Shown here one piece after another: positions 1 through 7,869 of a stretch of DNA of 64,000 bases (position 1 is its first letter; each line of letters begins with the position of its first letter). Source of the DNA: Suilimivivens aceti (GTDB lineage: Bacteria; Bacillota; Clostridia; Lachnospirales; Lachnospiraceae). The DNA lies in assembly GCF_025567405.1 (NCBI RefSeq), contig NZ_JAOQKJ010000002.1, forward strand, positions 62,001-126,000. The letters run 5' to 3'. The translations under genes and the position numbers were made by a program. A model generated the notes under the pieces. It did no database searches. It saw only the letters and a list, made by a program, of their open reading frames with translations, and was not told the DNA's origin.

Positions 1-390
1 ATTAGGGTAGATGTGGAGAGCAGTGCTTATGTCCAAAATGCCTATGTCATGAAAAACTGTTATATCGGTTACGAAGAGAACGGAACAGTGGAATATAAAC
101 AGTCGCTTGGAAGGGATGTTTATTATCCCTATGTGGCTGGATATGGATTTGACAGCAGCAGCTTTCTTTCAGATTACGGATGTGGTAATGGAGCTGATAT
201 TACCGGTTATTTTTTCTTCCTGATTCCGGCAGATGTACAGGAAATTACACTGTATATGGAAAAATATGATCTGCAGCATGATACGATAGACAAAATAGAA
301 ACGGTTATGTCATGGAACATGGGTGTTCTTCCTTATGATGAGGAAATCCCAGGCAGACTTGCAAAAGAGGGAGGGTATCATTATGAGTAA
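1..390 (+). CDS. Unrecognised protein, 5' end outside window
   Basis: The frame is open from the first base of the window to a TAA at 388-390, so this is the C-terminal part of a longer protein and its start cannot be seen. About 129 residues are visible. They are rich in Tyr, Gly and Asp (for example YYPYVAGYGFD) and contain one short hydrophobic run (YFFFLIP), which looks more like a buried beta strand than a membrane anchor. I recognise no family. Its stop overlaps the start of the next gene by eight bases, so the two are very probably cotranscribed. The next protein has a similar Tyr-rich, beta-type composition behind a membrane anchor, so both may act at the cell surface. That last point is inference. 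Confidence 0.75.
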   Translation: MRVDVESSAYVQNAYVMKNCYIGYEENGTVEYKQSLGRDVYYPYVAGYGFDSSSFLSDYGCGNGADITGYFFFLIPADVQEITLYMEKYDLQHDTIDKIETVMSWNMGVLPYDEEIPGRLAKEGGYHYE

Positions 391-868
391 GGTATTGAAA
401 AACGGGATCACTGTACTGGTTGTTGCAGTCTGTGGCTTTGTCTGCCTGATCGCACTTCTTCTTTATGCATCGGGAGAACTGAAATATGCATCCTACGAGC
501 TTGAGTCTGCTGTGAAGCCGGAGCTGGTTTCTGCTACAGCAGAGCGTATAGACAGTGGGACGCTGAAAAATGTGCGCGATGACAGGGACTATTATAAAGT
601 AAAGCTGATGCTGCAAAATAACAGTAATTATGGATACTGGGACAGCTCACTATATTTCACATATAAGAAGCCAGATAACAGTAACGCCTATATTCAGGAG
701 ATGGAGCATACATCAGCCTTTGACAGATGGCAGGATGGACGATACTTCCCGGCAGGGAAGGCGGCTGTCAGTGAACGGATCATAGAAGTTGATAAGGATT
801 GCAGGGAAGTTAAGATTTCCCAACGTGGAGATGATACAGACCCTGTTACAGTACAATTAGAAAAATAA
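383..868 (+). CDS. Membrane-anchored extracellular protein, unknown function
   Basis: This is a 161-residue protein. The ATG at 383 is chosen over upstream candidates because a GAGGG site lies about 10 bases before it and because it overlaps the preceding stop. A single membrane segment spans roughly residues 8-27 (TVLVVAVCGFVCLIALLLYA), and the rest would lie outside the cell. The outer part reads like a small beta domain with the motif LMLQNNSNYGYWDSS. I recognise no family, although DUF4352-like secreted domains have similar size and anchoring. tyrS begins 18 bases after the stop, so this gene pair probably leads the tyrS transcript. Confidence 0.75.
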   Translation: MSKVLKNGITVLVVAVCGFVCLIALLLYASGELKYASYELESAVKPELVSATAERIDSGTLKNVRDDRDYYKVKLMLQNNSNYGYWDSSLYFTYKKPDNSNAYIQEMEHTSAFDRWQDGRYFPAGKAAVSERIIEVDKDCREVKISQRGDDTDPVTVQLEK

Positions 869-886
869 AAGGGAGCAGATAAAACG

Positions 887-2110
887 ATGACGATTTTTGA
901 TGAATTAAAAGCAAGAGGACTTCTTGCACAGCTTACAGATGAAGAGGAGATCAAGGAGCTGATCAACAATGGAAAGGCCACCTTTTATATCGGGTTTGAT
1001 CCTACCGCAGATTCTCTTCATGTTGGACATTTCATGGCACTCTGCCTGATGAAGAGACTGCAGATGGCAGGGAATAAGCCAATCGCGCTGATCGGCGGTG
1101 GTACCGGTATGATCGGAGATCCTTCCGGAAGAAGTGATATGCGTACTATGATGACACCAGAGACGATCCAGCATAACTGTGACTGCTTCAAGAAGCAGAT
1201 GAGCCGTTTTATTGATTTCTCAGAGGGCAAGGCCCTGATGGTCAATAATGCAGAATGGCTGATGGATCTGAATTATATTGAATTTCTAAGAGAGGTAGGA
1301 CCTCACTTCTCAGTTAACAATATGTTGAGAGCGGAGTGCTACAAGCAGAGAATGGAAAAGGGTCTTTCTTTCCTTGAGTTTAACTATATGCTGATGCAGA
1401 GCTATGATTTCTATGAACTGTTCCAGAAATACGGCTGCAATATGCAGTTTGGCGGTGATGACCAGTGGAGCAATATGCTTGGCGGAACTGAACTGATCAG
1501 AAGAAAGCTTGGTAAGGATGCCTATGCCATGACCATTACCCTGCTTCTGAATTCTGAGGGCAAGAAGATGGGTAAGACACAGAAGGGGGCTGTATGGCTT
1601 GATCCAGAGAAGACTTCTCCATTTGAATTCTATCAGTACTGGAGAAATGTGGCAGATGCAGATGTACTTAAGTGTCTGCGTATGCTTACCTTCCTGCCTC
1701 TTGAGCAGATTGATGAGATGGATCACTGGGAAGGCAGCCAGCTCAATCAGGCCAAGGAGATCCTGGCTTATGAGCTGACAAACCTTGTGCATGGTGAGGA
1801 AGAAGCAAAGAAAGCACAGGAAAGTGCAAGAGCACTGTTTAGTACTGGTGTGGCAGCACAGATGCCCACCTGTGAGCTGACAGATGAGGATATGGCAGAT
1901 GGAAGCATTGATCTGATCTCTGTACTGTGCAAGGCAGGACTGGTAAATACAAGATCTGAAGGCAGACGTGCTATCGAGCAGGGCGGCGTAACAGTAGGTG
2001 AGGACAAGGTGACTGATGTAAAGGCAGCTTATGCAAAGGATGCTTTTGCAGGAGAAGGACTTGTTGTAAAACGTGGAAAGAAGAACTTCCGCAGGATTAT
2101 TGTGAAATAA
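887..2110 (+). CDS. tyrS: Tyrosyl-tRNA synthetase
   Basis: It charges tRNA-Tyr with tyrosine in the cytosol. The 407-residue length is normal for the bacterial TyrRS family. The class I HIGH signature appears as HVGH at residues 45-48, the tyrosine-site motif as GGDDQWSN in the middle, and the KMSKS loop as KMGKT further on. An S4 RNA-binding domain closes the C-terminus (from about ISVLCKAGL on). The ATG at 887 has only a moderate GGGAG site. No T-box leader can fit in the 18-base gap upstream, so any tyrosine-responsive control must lie before the two upstream genes. Confidence 0.97.
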   Translation: MTIFDELKARGLLAQLTDEEEIKELINNGKATFYIGFDPTADSLHVGHFMALCLMKRLQMAGNKPIALIGGGTGMIGDPSGRSDMRTMMTPETIQHNCDCFKKQMSRFIDFSEGKALMVNNAEWLMDLNYIEFLREVGPHFSVNNMLRAECYKQRMEKGLSFLEFNYMLMQSYDFYELFQKYGCNMQFGGDDQWSNMLGGTELIRRKLGKDAYAMTITLLLNSEGKKMGKTQKGAVWLDPEKTSPFEFYQYWRNVADADVLKCLRMLTFLPLEQIDEMDHWEGSQLNQAKEILAYELTNLVHGEEEAKKAQESARALFSTGVAAQMPTCELTDEDMADGSIDLISVLCKAGLVNTRSEGRRAIEQGGVTVGEDKVTDVKAAYAKDAFAGEGLVVKRGKKNFRRIIVK

Positions 2111-2117
2111 GGACAGT

Positions 2118-2807
2118 ATGCAGTATCAGTTAATCAAAAGCAAACGAAAAACGATTGCCATCTCTTTTGACAGGGGTGGCAATCTTGTTGTGAAAGCGCC
2201 CTGGTTTGTCAGCGACAGGGAGGTAGAAAGATTTGTGCAGAGCAAGGCGGAATGGATCCTTGCGACAGCAAAACGGCTTGCCATGCAGGAAAAGAAAAAA
2301 GAAGCAGTGCGGCTGCAGCTTGTGAACGGAGATCAGCTTCCTTTCCTTGACGAGCATCTGACATTGTCAGTTTTCCGGGAGGAAAGCAGCAGATGCCGGG
2401 TAAAGAAGGCAGGAGACAGACTTCTTTTATTTGTTCCCTATGAAGCAGACTATGAGATCAGGAGAATGGCCATAGAAAAATGGTACCGGAAGATGGCTGC
2501 GCAGTGGATCAGGGAAAGGGCCGTGTTTTATGCCGGAATGATGCAGGTGAGCTTTTCTGAGATCCACATCAAGGATCAGAGAAGCAGGTGGGGAAGCTGC
2601 AGTGGTCTTTCCAACCTGAATTTTTCTTTCCGCCTCATGCTGGCACCTGCAGCTGTGGCAGAGTATGTGGTGATCCATGAGCTGTGCCACCTGCGGTATA
2701 TGGATCACTCGCAGAGTTTCTGGCAGATGGTCGAAGCCTTCTGTCCGGATTATAAAGTTAGGAAGAAATGGCTGGCAGAACACGGAAATGAACTGTATCT
2801 GTTCTGA
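2118..2807 (+). CDS. YgjP/SprT-type M48-like metallopeptidase
   Basis: The 229-residue protein belongs to the YgjP-like (DUF45/WLM) zinc peptidase family. The active site is visible as HELCHLRYMDHSQSFW: the HExxH zinc motif followed by a third His in the D-H-S segment. The upstream RSRWGSC motif is also typical of the family. No signal peptide or membrane segment is seen, so it should be cytosolic. Its substrate is unknown in most of the family. It starts 7 bases after tyrS, which suggests one transcript, but nothing suggests a functional link to tRNA charging. Confidence 0.9.
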   Translation: MQYQLIKSKRKTIAISFDRGGNLVVKAPWFVSDREVERFVQSKAEWILATAKRLAMQEKKKEAVRLQLVNGDQLPFLDEHLTLSVFREESSRCRVKKAGDRLLLFVPYEADYEIRRMAIEKWYRKMAAQWIRERAVFYAGMMQVSFSEIHIKDQRSRWGSCSGLSNLNFSFRLMLAPAAVAEYVVIHELCHLRYMDHSQSFWQMVEAFCPDYKVRKKWLAEHGNELYLF

Positions 2808-2830
2808 GCTTCAGCCGGGGGAAATGAATT

Positions 2831-3385
2831 ATGGGTATAATGCAAAATACAGACGGTTACAGACCGGGAGAGGAGTGCAGTCACTGTAAGGGGCGCTGCT
2901 GCCGGGAAAAGGGCTGCAGCCTTGCACCCTCCGACTTGGAAAGAGCAATAAAAAAAAGAGGACTTACAGGAAATAAGAGGGAGAAGATTCTTTCTTTTTT
3001 ACAGGAGGACGGGAATCTGTATGCCATTGACCGGTTTCATCTGGAGGGAAAAGAGATCTACTATATGAGAATACGGCATCATGCCTATACCTTTGTCGGA
3101 GAGGATGCCATAGGGATCTGTGCTGCACTGACTGCTGCCGGCTGCATATTATCAGAAGAGGACAGACCAAAGGGCGGCAGGTATCTGGAAAGCAGACCGG
3201 ATGGCCACTGTATCCAGCATTACGGGGCAGATGAGATGGCAGAGGACTGGCTGCCTTACCAGGAGAGCCTTTCTTCCATATACTGGGAATACTTTCAGAA
3301 GTTTAAAGAGGATGGCACCTTTGATAAGTGCGATGAGGAATATTTCAGATTCCTGAGGACATTCAGGGAAGGAAGCGTTTTCTGA
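2831..3385 (+). CDS. Cys-rich hypothetical protein
   Basis: A 184-residue protein starting at ATG 2831 behind a GGGGGAAA site. A dense cysteine cluster sits near the N-terminus (ECSHCKGRCCREKGC, about residues 15-29), with further Cys and His residues later (CAALTAAGC, GHCIQHYG). The arrangement resembles small metal- or FeS-binding proteins of the YkgJ type, but the full YkgJ pattern is not obvious and I do not assign it. It follows the metalloprotease by 23 bases and ends the tyrS transcript region. spoIVA begins downstream under its own promoter. Confidence 0.8.
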   Translation: MGIMQNTDGYRPGEECSHCKGRCCREKGCSLAPSDLERAIKKRGLTGNKREKILSFLQEDGNLYAIDRFHLEGKEIYYMRIRHHAYTFVGEDAIGICAALTAAGCILSEEDRPKGGRYLESRPDGHCIQHYGADEMAEDWLPYQESLSSIYWEYFQKFKEDGTFDKCDEEYFRFLRTFREGSVF

Positions 3386-3468
3386 GTTCTTAAATGATAC
3401 CAATCTTGACAGCAGACAGATTTATTTGATGAACCTTAAGCACAAAGAATAAAGCTGAATATTCTGTT

Positions 3469-3496
3469 CATAAAACAAACACCCCTTTCATACATT
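3469..3496 (+). promoter_or_regulatory. Sigma-E promoter of spoIVA
   Basis: The -35 element TCATAAA (3469-3475) and -10 element CATACATT (3489-3496) fit the Bacillus sigma-E consensus. The core ATA is followed by exactly 16 bases before CATACATT, which is the published ATA-N16-CATACANT spacing. The expected transcript start is near 3503, leaving a leader of about 20 bases that holds the GGAAGGGG ribosome site. Mother-cell sigma-E control of spoIVA is established in Bacillus subtilis. Confidence 0.85.
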
Positions 3497-3523
3497 TAAA
3501 TAAATATGGAAGGGGTTTATTAT

Positions 3524-5005
3524 ATGGATAATCAAAGGGATTATGATTTATACAGGGACATACAGACGAGATGCAACGGGGAGATTTACATAGGTGTGGT
3601 GGGACCTGTGCGGACAGGAAAATCAACCTTTATCAAGAGGTTCATGGATCTGCTTGTCCTGCCTCATATAGAGGATGAATTTGAACGGGAACGTGCAAAT
3701 GATGAATTGCCACAGAGCGCTGGAGGCAAGACGATCACGACAACGGAACCCAAATTTATCCCAAAGGAGGCAGCAAGTATTTCCCTTGGGGAAGGGGCAC
3801 AGGCCAGGGTACGTTTGATCGACTGTGTGGGATATATGGTAGAAGGTGCTGCAGGCCATATGGAAAACGGGGAAGAGAGGATGGTGAAGACACCATGGAG
3901 TGAGGAAGAGATCCCCTTTACGCAGGCGGCTGAAACGGGTACAAGAAAGGTAATCGCAGATCATTCCAGTGTTGGGATCGTGGTGACCTGTGACGGCAGC
4001 TTTACTGAGATCGGAAGACAGCAGTATGAACCGGCAGAGGAGCGTACGGTACGGGAACTGAAGAAGCTGAACAAACCCTTTATCGTACTTTTGAATACCA
4101 CAAAGCCTTATAGCGAAGAAACAGGGAAGCTGGCAGAAGTTCTTTCTGAAAAGTATCAGGTATCTGTGCTGCCTGTAAATTGTGAACAGTTAAAAAAAGA
4201 AGATATTCGGCAGATTCTTGAAAAGCTGCTCTGTGAATTTCCACTTACAGTTATGGAATTTTATATGCCGAAGTGGGTGGAAATGCTGGAGAGGGATCAC
4301 CCCCTTAAGGTACAGCTTGTAGAAAAGGTCAGAGAGGTCATGAAGGAATACACCTGCATCCGGGATGTACTGCAGAGGCCGGTTTCCATTAAAGGAGATT
4401 TTGTCAGAAAATGTAAGATGGATCAGGTAGGAATGGCAGACGGCTGCGTAAGAATCTATATTGATGTGGATGATGCTTGCTATTTTGAGATGCTGAGCAG
4501 TCTGGTAGGAGAAGACATTCACAATGAATACCAGCTTTTATCAACACTGAAAGAAATGGCGGCTATGAAAAAAGAGTATTCCAGGGTTCTGAGTGCGGTG
4601 ATGTCAGTGAGACAAAAAGGATATGGCGTTGTTATGCCACAGAGAGAAGAAATCCTGTTAGATAAACCGGAGCTGATCCGGCATGGCAACAAGTTTGGTG
4701 TAAAGATCCGGGCAGAGAGCCCGAGCATCCATATGATCCGTGCCAACATTGAAACAGAGATCTCTCCGATCGTAGGAAGTGAGGAACAGGCAAAGGATCT
4801 GATACGGTATATTTCCGAGTCCGAAACCGGAAAGGAAGGCATCTGGGAAACCAACATTTTCGGAAAAACAGTAGAACAGCTTGTAAATGACGGTATTACC
4901 GGGAAGCTGACGATGATCGGTGAAGAAAGTCAGGTGAAGCTGCAGGAGACCATGCAGAAGATCGTGAACGATTCCAACGGAGGCATGGTGTGCATTATTA
5001 TCTGA
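3524..5005 (+). CDS. spoIVA: Stage IV sporulation protein A, spore coat scaffold ATPase
   Basis: SpoIVA polymerises on the forespore outer membrane and is the base layer for the spore coat. The 493 residues match the usual 492 of the Bacillus protein. A P-loop GPVRTGKST lies at about residues 27-35, and conserved blocks such as SAGGKTITTTEPKF follow. The ATG at 3524 is preferred to the in-frame ATG at 3506, because GGAAGGGG at 3508-3515 gives an 8-base spacing to it. The gene stands alone between a sigma-E promoter and a strong terminator, so it should be mother-cell specific and monocistronic. Confidence 0.97.
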   Translation: MDNQRDYDLYRDIQTRCNGEIYIGVVGPVRTGKSTFIKRFMDLLVLPHIEDEFERERANDELPQSAGGKTITTTEPKFIPKEAASISLGEGAQARVRLIDCVGYMVEGAAGHMENGEERMVKTPWSEEEIPFTQAAETGTRKVIADHSSVGIVVTCDGSFTEIGRQQYEPAEERTVRELKKLNKPFIVLLNTTKPYSEETGKLAEVLSEKYQVSVLPVNCEQLKKEDIRQILEKLLCEFPLTVMEFYMPKWVEMLERDHPLKVQLVEKVREVMKEYTCIRDVLQRPVSIKGDFVRKCKMDQVGMADGCVRIYIDVDDACYFEMLSSLVGEDIHNEYQLLSTLKEMAAMKKEYSRVLSAVMSVRQKGYGVVMPQREEILLDKPELIRHGNKFGVKIRAESPSIHMIRANIETEISPIVGSEEQAKDLIRYISESETGKEGIWETNIFGKTVEQLVNDGITGKLTMIGEESQVKLQETMQKIVNDSNGGMVCIII

Positions 5006-5010
5006 GAAGA

Positions 5011-5044
5011 ACAGGGACTGCCCGGAACAGCAGTCCCTGTTTTT
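5011..5044 (+). terminator. Intrinsic terminator after spoIVA
   Basis: A perfect 11-bp stem pairs ACAGGGACTGC (5011-5021) with GCAGTCCCTGT (5030-5040) around an 8-base loop, and it is followed by a T run. It begins 5 bases after the spoIVA stop. Confidence 0.92.
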
Positions 5045-5146
5045 GCAAATATCATTCAACATTTTTTCGGCAAATCAGGCAGAAGACAGTACTTTTTTGC
5101 TAGTGTTAAGAAGCTGTAAAGACCTGTCAAAAGGGTGCTTCGTTGG

Positions 5147-5175
5147 TTGAAGCAAATGCCGTTTTGTGATAGAAT
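5147..5175 (+). promoter_or_regulatory. Sigma-A promoter of the nucleoside salvage operon
   Basis: The -35 element is TTGAAG (5147-5152), the spacer is 17 bases, and the -10 element is TAGAAT (5170-5175) with an extended TGA just before it. It lies 37 bases upstream of the phosphorylase start codon. Confidence 0.75.
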
Positions 5176-5211
5176 TAATAAGTAATTAGAAAATGAATGG
5201 AGGGTTCCTTT

Positions 5212-6033
5212 ATGAATCAGACATACCAGAAACTCCTTGACTGTTACGAAAGTGTACGGGCAAGGATTCCTTTTATTCCAAGAGTTGCACTTGTTCTTGG
5301 ATCAGGTCTTGGCAATTATGCAGATGCTATTGATGTCAAAGGTGAAATCAGATATTGTGAAATTAAAGATTTTCCTGTTTCTACAGTACCCGGACATGAG
5401 GGAAAGTTTATTTTCGGTTATGTAGGACAGGTTCCTGTTGTATGCATGAAGGGAAGAATCCATTATTATGAAGGATATCCGATTTCAGATGTGGTACTTC
5501 CAACCAGATTGATGAAGATGATGGGCGCTGAAATTTTGTTTCTTACCAATGCATCCGGTGGAATTAATCCTGCTTTTGGAGCAGGGGATTTTATGCTGAT
5601 TAAAGATCATATTTCCTGTTTTGCTCCTAATCCGCTTGTAGGTCCTAATATTGATGAGCTGGGACTCAGATTTCCAGATATGAGTACGATTTACAATAAA
5701 AAGCTGCAGCAGAAGATCAGAGAAGCTGCAGGTATACATAATATAGCACTGAAGGAAGGGGTTTACGCACAGCTTACCGGACCTTCCTTTGAGTCACCTG
5801 CAGAGATCCGGATGCTGAGGGCACTTGGGGCAGATGCAGTTGGCATGAGTACAGCGGTAGAAGCAATCGCAGGAAATCATATGGGAATGAAGGTATGTGG
5901 GATTTCCTGTATCTCCAATCTTGCAGCCGGTATGACAGACCAGCCTCTGACGCATGAAGAAGTTCAGGAAGCTGCAGATATTGCAGCACCCCTGTTCAAA
6001 AAGCTGATCACGGAATCATTGATGCTGTTTTAA
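5212..6033 (+). CDS. punA: Purine nucleoside phosphorylase, trimeric type
   Basis: It splits purine nucleosides with phosphate into free base and (deoxy)ribose 1-phosphate. The 273 residues fit the trimeric PNP (PunA/XapA) family. GSGLG at about 30-34 is the phosphate-binding loop, followed by GHEGKF, GRIHYYEGY and TNASGGINP, which form the base and phosphate pocket. The ATG at 5212 is chosen because GGAGGG lies 7 bases before it; the in-frame ATG at 5197 overlaps that site. The gene is first in an operon with cytidine deaminase and an MTA/SAH-deaminase-like gene, which supports a salvage role. Inosine/guanosine preference is expected for the type but cannot be read here. Confidence 0.95.
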   Translation: MNQTYQKLLDCYESVRARIPFIPRVALVLGSGLGNYADAIDVKGEIRYCEIKDFPVSTVPGHEGKFIFGYVGQVPVVCMKGRIHYYEGYPISDVVLPTRLMKMMGAEILFLTNASGGINPAFGAGDFMLIKDHISCFAPNPLVGPNIDELGLRFPDMSTIYNKKLQQKIREAAGIHNIALKEGVYAQLTGPSFESPAEIRMLRALGADAVGMSTAVEAIAGNHMGMKVCGISCISNLAAGMTDQPLTHEEVQEAADIAAPLFKKLITESLMLF

Positions 6034-6040
6034 GGATGGG

Positions 6041-6532
6041 ATGAAAATGGAAAAAGTACAGTGTGAAGACCCGGATCAGGACAGGCTTCCTGTAGAGGAA
6101 TTGATAGGGAAGGCACTTGCAGCCAGAAAAAATGCGTACACACCTTATTCCCACTTTCAGGTAGGAGCAGCACTTCTGACAGAACGTGGACAGATATATA
6201 CAGGATGCAACATTGAAAATGCAGCTTATGGACCAACCATCTGTGCAGAACGTTGTGCCATCTTTAAGGCAGTAAGTGAAGGGGAACATTCCCTGAAGGC
6301 GATTGCCATTGCAGGAGGAAACGAAAAGGAAACAGATATGCTGAGCGGATATGCATTCCCGTGTGGTGTCTGCAGACAGGTCATGCGTGAATTTGCAAAG
6401 GATGCTGCATTTAAGGTGATCGTAGCAAGGAATATAACAGATTTTCAGATTTTCAGCCTGGAGGAGCTTTTGCCAAACAGCTTTGGACCGGAGAATCTGT
6501 CAGCTAAAGAATTGGAGGGAGGCACGGAATGA
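6041..6532 (+). CDS. cdd: Cytidine deaminase
   Basis: It converts cytidine and deoxycytidine to uridine and deoxyuridine. The zinc site is clear: CAE at about residues 68-70 and PCGVC at 107-111, with the substrate motif NIENAAYGPT before it. At 163 residues it is longer than the usual 130-140; the extra length is about 20 residues at the N-terminus and a C-terminal tail (LPNSFGPENL is the normal family end). A second ATG two codons in could be the true start. It lies 7 bases after the phosphorylase and overlaps the next gene by four bases, so the three are one operon. Confidence 0.94.
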   Translation: MKMEKVQCEDPDQDRLPVEELIGKALAARKNAYTPYSHFQVGAALLTERGQIYTGCNIENAAYGPTICAERCAIFKAVSEGEHSLKAIAIAGGNEKETDMLSGYAFPCGVCRQVMREFAKDAAFKVIVARNITDFQIFSLEELLPNSFGPENLSAKELEGGTE

Positions 6533-7851
6533 ACATTCGTTTTTTTAACGCCAGGATCCTCACCATGGAAGAAGGAAGGAAAATCTTTTCCGGAGAGGTA
6601 TGGGTGAGTGGTGATCGTATCCTGTATGTGGGAGAGGGCAGAAGCAACGATGATATCTTTCAGGAGCTTAAGATACCTGTGATTATCTGGGATCGCGAAA
6701 TTGACTGTAATGGTAATCTGCTGATGCCGGGATTCAAGGATGCACATACGCATTCAGGAATGACCCTGCTGAGATCCTTTGCAGATGACCTGCCGCTTGA
6801 CCAGTGGCTGAATCAGCAGATCTTTCCGGTGGAAGCACTTTTGACCGGAGATGAGATTGGTGAGCTGACGAAGCTTGCCGTACTGGAATACCTGACAAGT
6901 GGTATTACAGCGGTTTTTGATATGTATCTGACACCGGATACAATATTTGAAGCCTTTGATTCCATGGGAATGAGAGGCGTACAGGTTGGCGGCGTTAACA
7001 ATTTCAGCCAGTCAGTGGAGGCACTGGAGGACTGGTATGTAAGACTGAATAATAAAAGTCCGCTGCAGTCCTTTAAGCTTGGATTTCATGCTGAATATAC
7101 CTGTTCAAAGGAGCTGCTGCTGAAGATCGCAGAGCTTTCCCATAAATATCAGGCGCCGGTGTATACCCATTTATGTGAAACGAAGGCTGAGGTAGAGGGA
7201 TGCAGGGATCGGTATGGGATGACACCGGCTGCATTTCTGGATTCCATTGGCATGTTTGATTACGGCGGAGGCGGTTACCATCTGGTACACATGTCAGAAG
7301 AAGATATTGAAGTATTAAAAAAACGAAAGCTGTATGCGATATCCAATCCGGGTTCCAATACCAAGCTGGCCAGTGGAACAGCGCCGATCAGCAGGTATCT
7401 GAAGGAAGGAATACCTGTAGCACTCGGAACAGATGGACCGGCAAGCAATAACTGTCTTGATATGTTCAGGGAGATGTTCCTGGTAACAGGGCTTGCCAAG
7501 CTGAAGGAGGAGGATGCAGCAGCCGTTGATGCGATGGAGGTTCTGAAAATGGCGACAGTGAACGGGGCTCATGCCATGGGACTTCCGGATGCAGATGTGC
7601 TTGCCAGAGGGAAACTGGCAGATATGATACTGATCGATCTGGATCAGCCTAATATGAGGCCATTTAACAATATTTCCAAGAATATAGTTTACAGTGGAAG
7701 CAAGATAAATGTAAAATTAACTATGATCGGCGGAAAGATCCTCTATGAAAATGGAGTGTTTCAGACAGCGGAGGGTCCGGCTGCCATCTATGAGAGAGCA
7801 GAAGAGATCATAAAGGACAAGAAACAGAAAATTTCAAAAAATGTGTTGTGA
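6529..7851 (+). CDS. Amidohydrolase, 5'-methylthioadenosine/S-adenosylhomocysteine deaminase type
   Basis: A 440-residue member of the metal-dependent amidohydrolase superfamily, ATZ/TRZ-MtaD branch. The metal ligands appear as HTH at about residues 73-75 (PGFKDAHTHSGM), a His in HAEYTCS, another in YTHLCETKAE, HLVHMSEED, and the Asp of GTDGPASNN near the end. The ATGA overlap with cytidine deaminase shows translational coupling. Known relatives deaminate MTA, SAH, adenosine or guanine-like bases. Next to a purine phosphorylase, an adenosine-type nucleoside substrate is likely, but the exact one is inference. Confidence 0.85.
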   Translation: MNIRFFNARILTMEEGRKIFSGEVWVSGDRILYVGEGRSNDDIFQELKIPVIIWDREIDCNGNLLMPGFKDAHTHSGMTLLRSFADDLPLDQWLNQQIFPVEALLTGDEIGELTKLAVLEYLTSGITAVFDMYLTPDTIFEAFDSMGMRGVQVGGVNNFSQSVEALEDWYVRLNNKSPLQSFKLGFHAEYTCSKELLLKIAELSHKYQAPVYTHLCETKAEVEGCRDRYGMTPAAFLDSIGMFDYGGGGYHLVHMSEEDIEVLKKRKLYAISNPGSNTKLASGTAPISRYLKEGIPVALGTDGPASNNCLDMFREMFLVTGLAKLKEEDAAAVDAMEVLKMATVNGAHAMGLPDADVLARGKLADMILIDLDQPNMRPFNNISKNIVYSGSKINVKLTMIGGKILYENGVFQTAEGPAAIYERAEEIIKDKKQKISKNVL

Positions 7852-7869
7852 TATAAGGAGGGAAAAGCC

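Noticed and set aside
869..886. Possible T-box leader for tyrS
   Set aside because: Only 18 bases separate tyrS from the preceding gene, too short for a T-box.
3406..3434. TTGACA near 3406 as a vegetative promoter for spoIVA
   Set aside because: No acceptable -10 at 16-18 bases (ATGAAC at 17); the sigma-E site explains the gene better.
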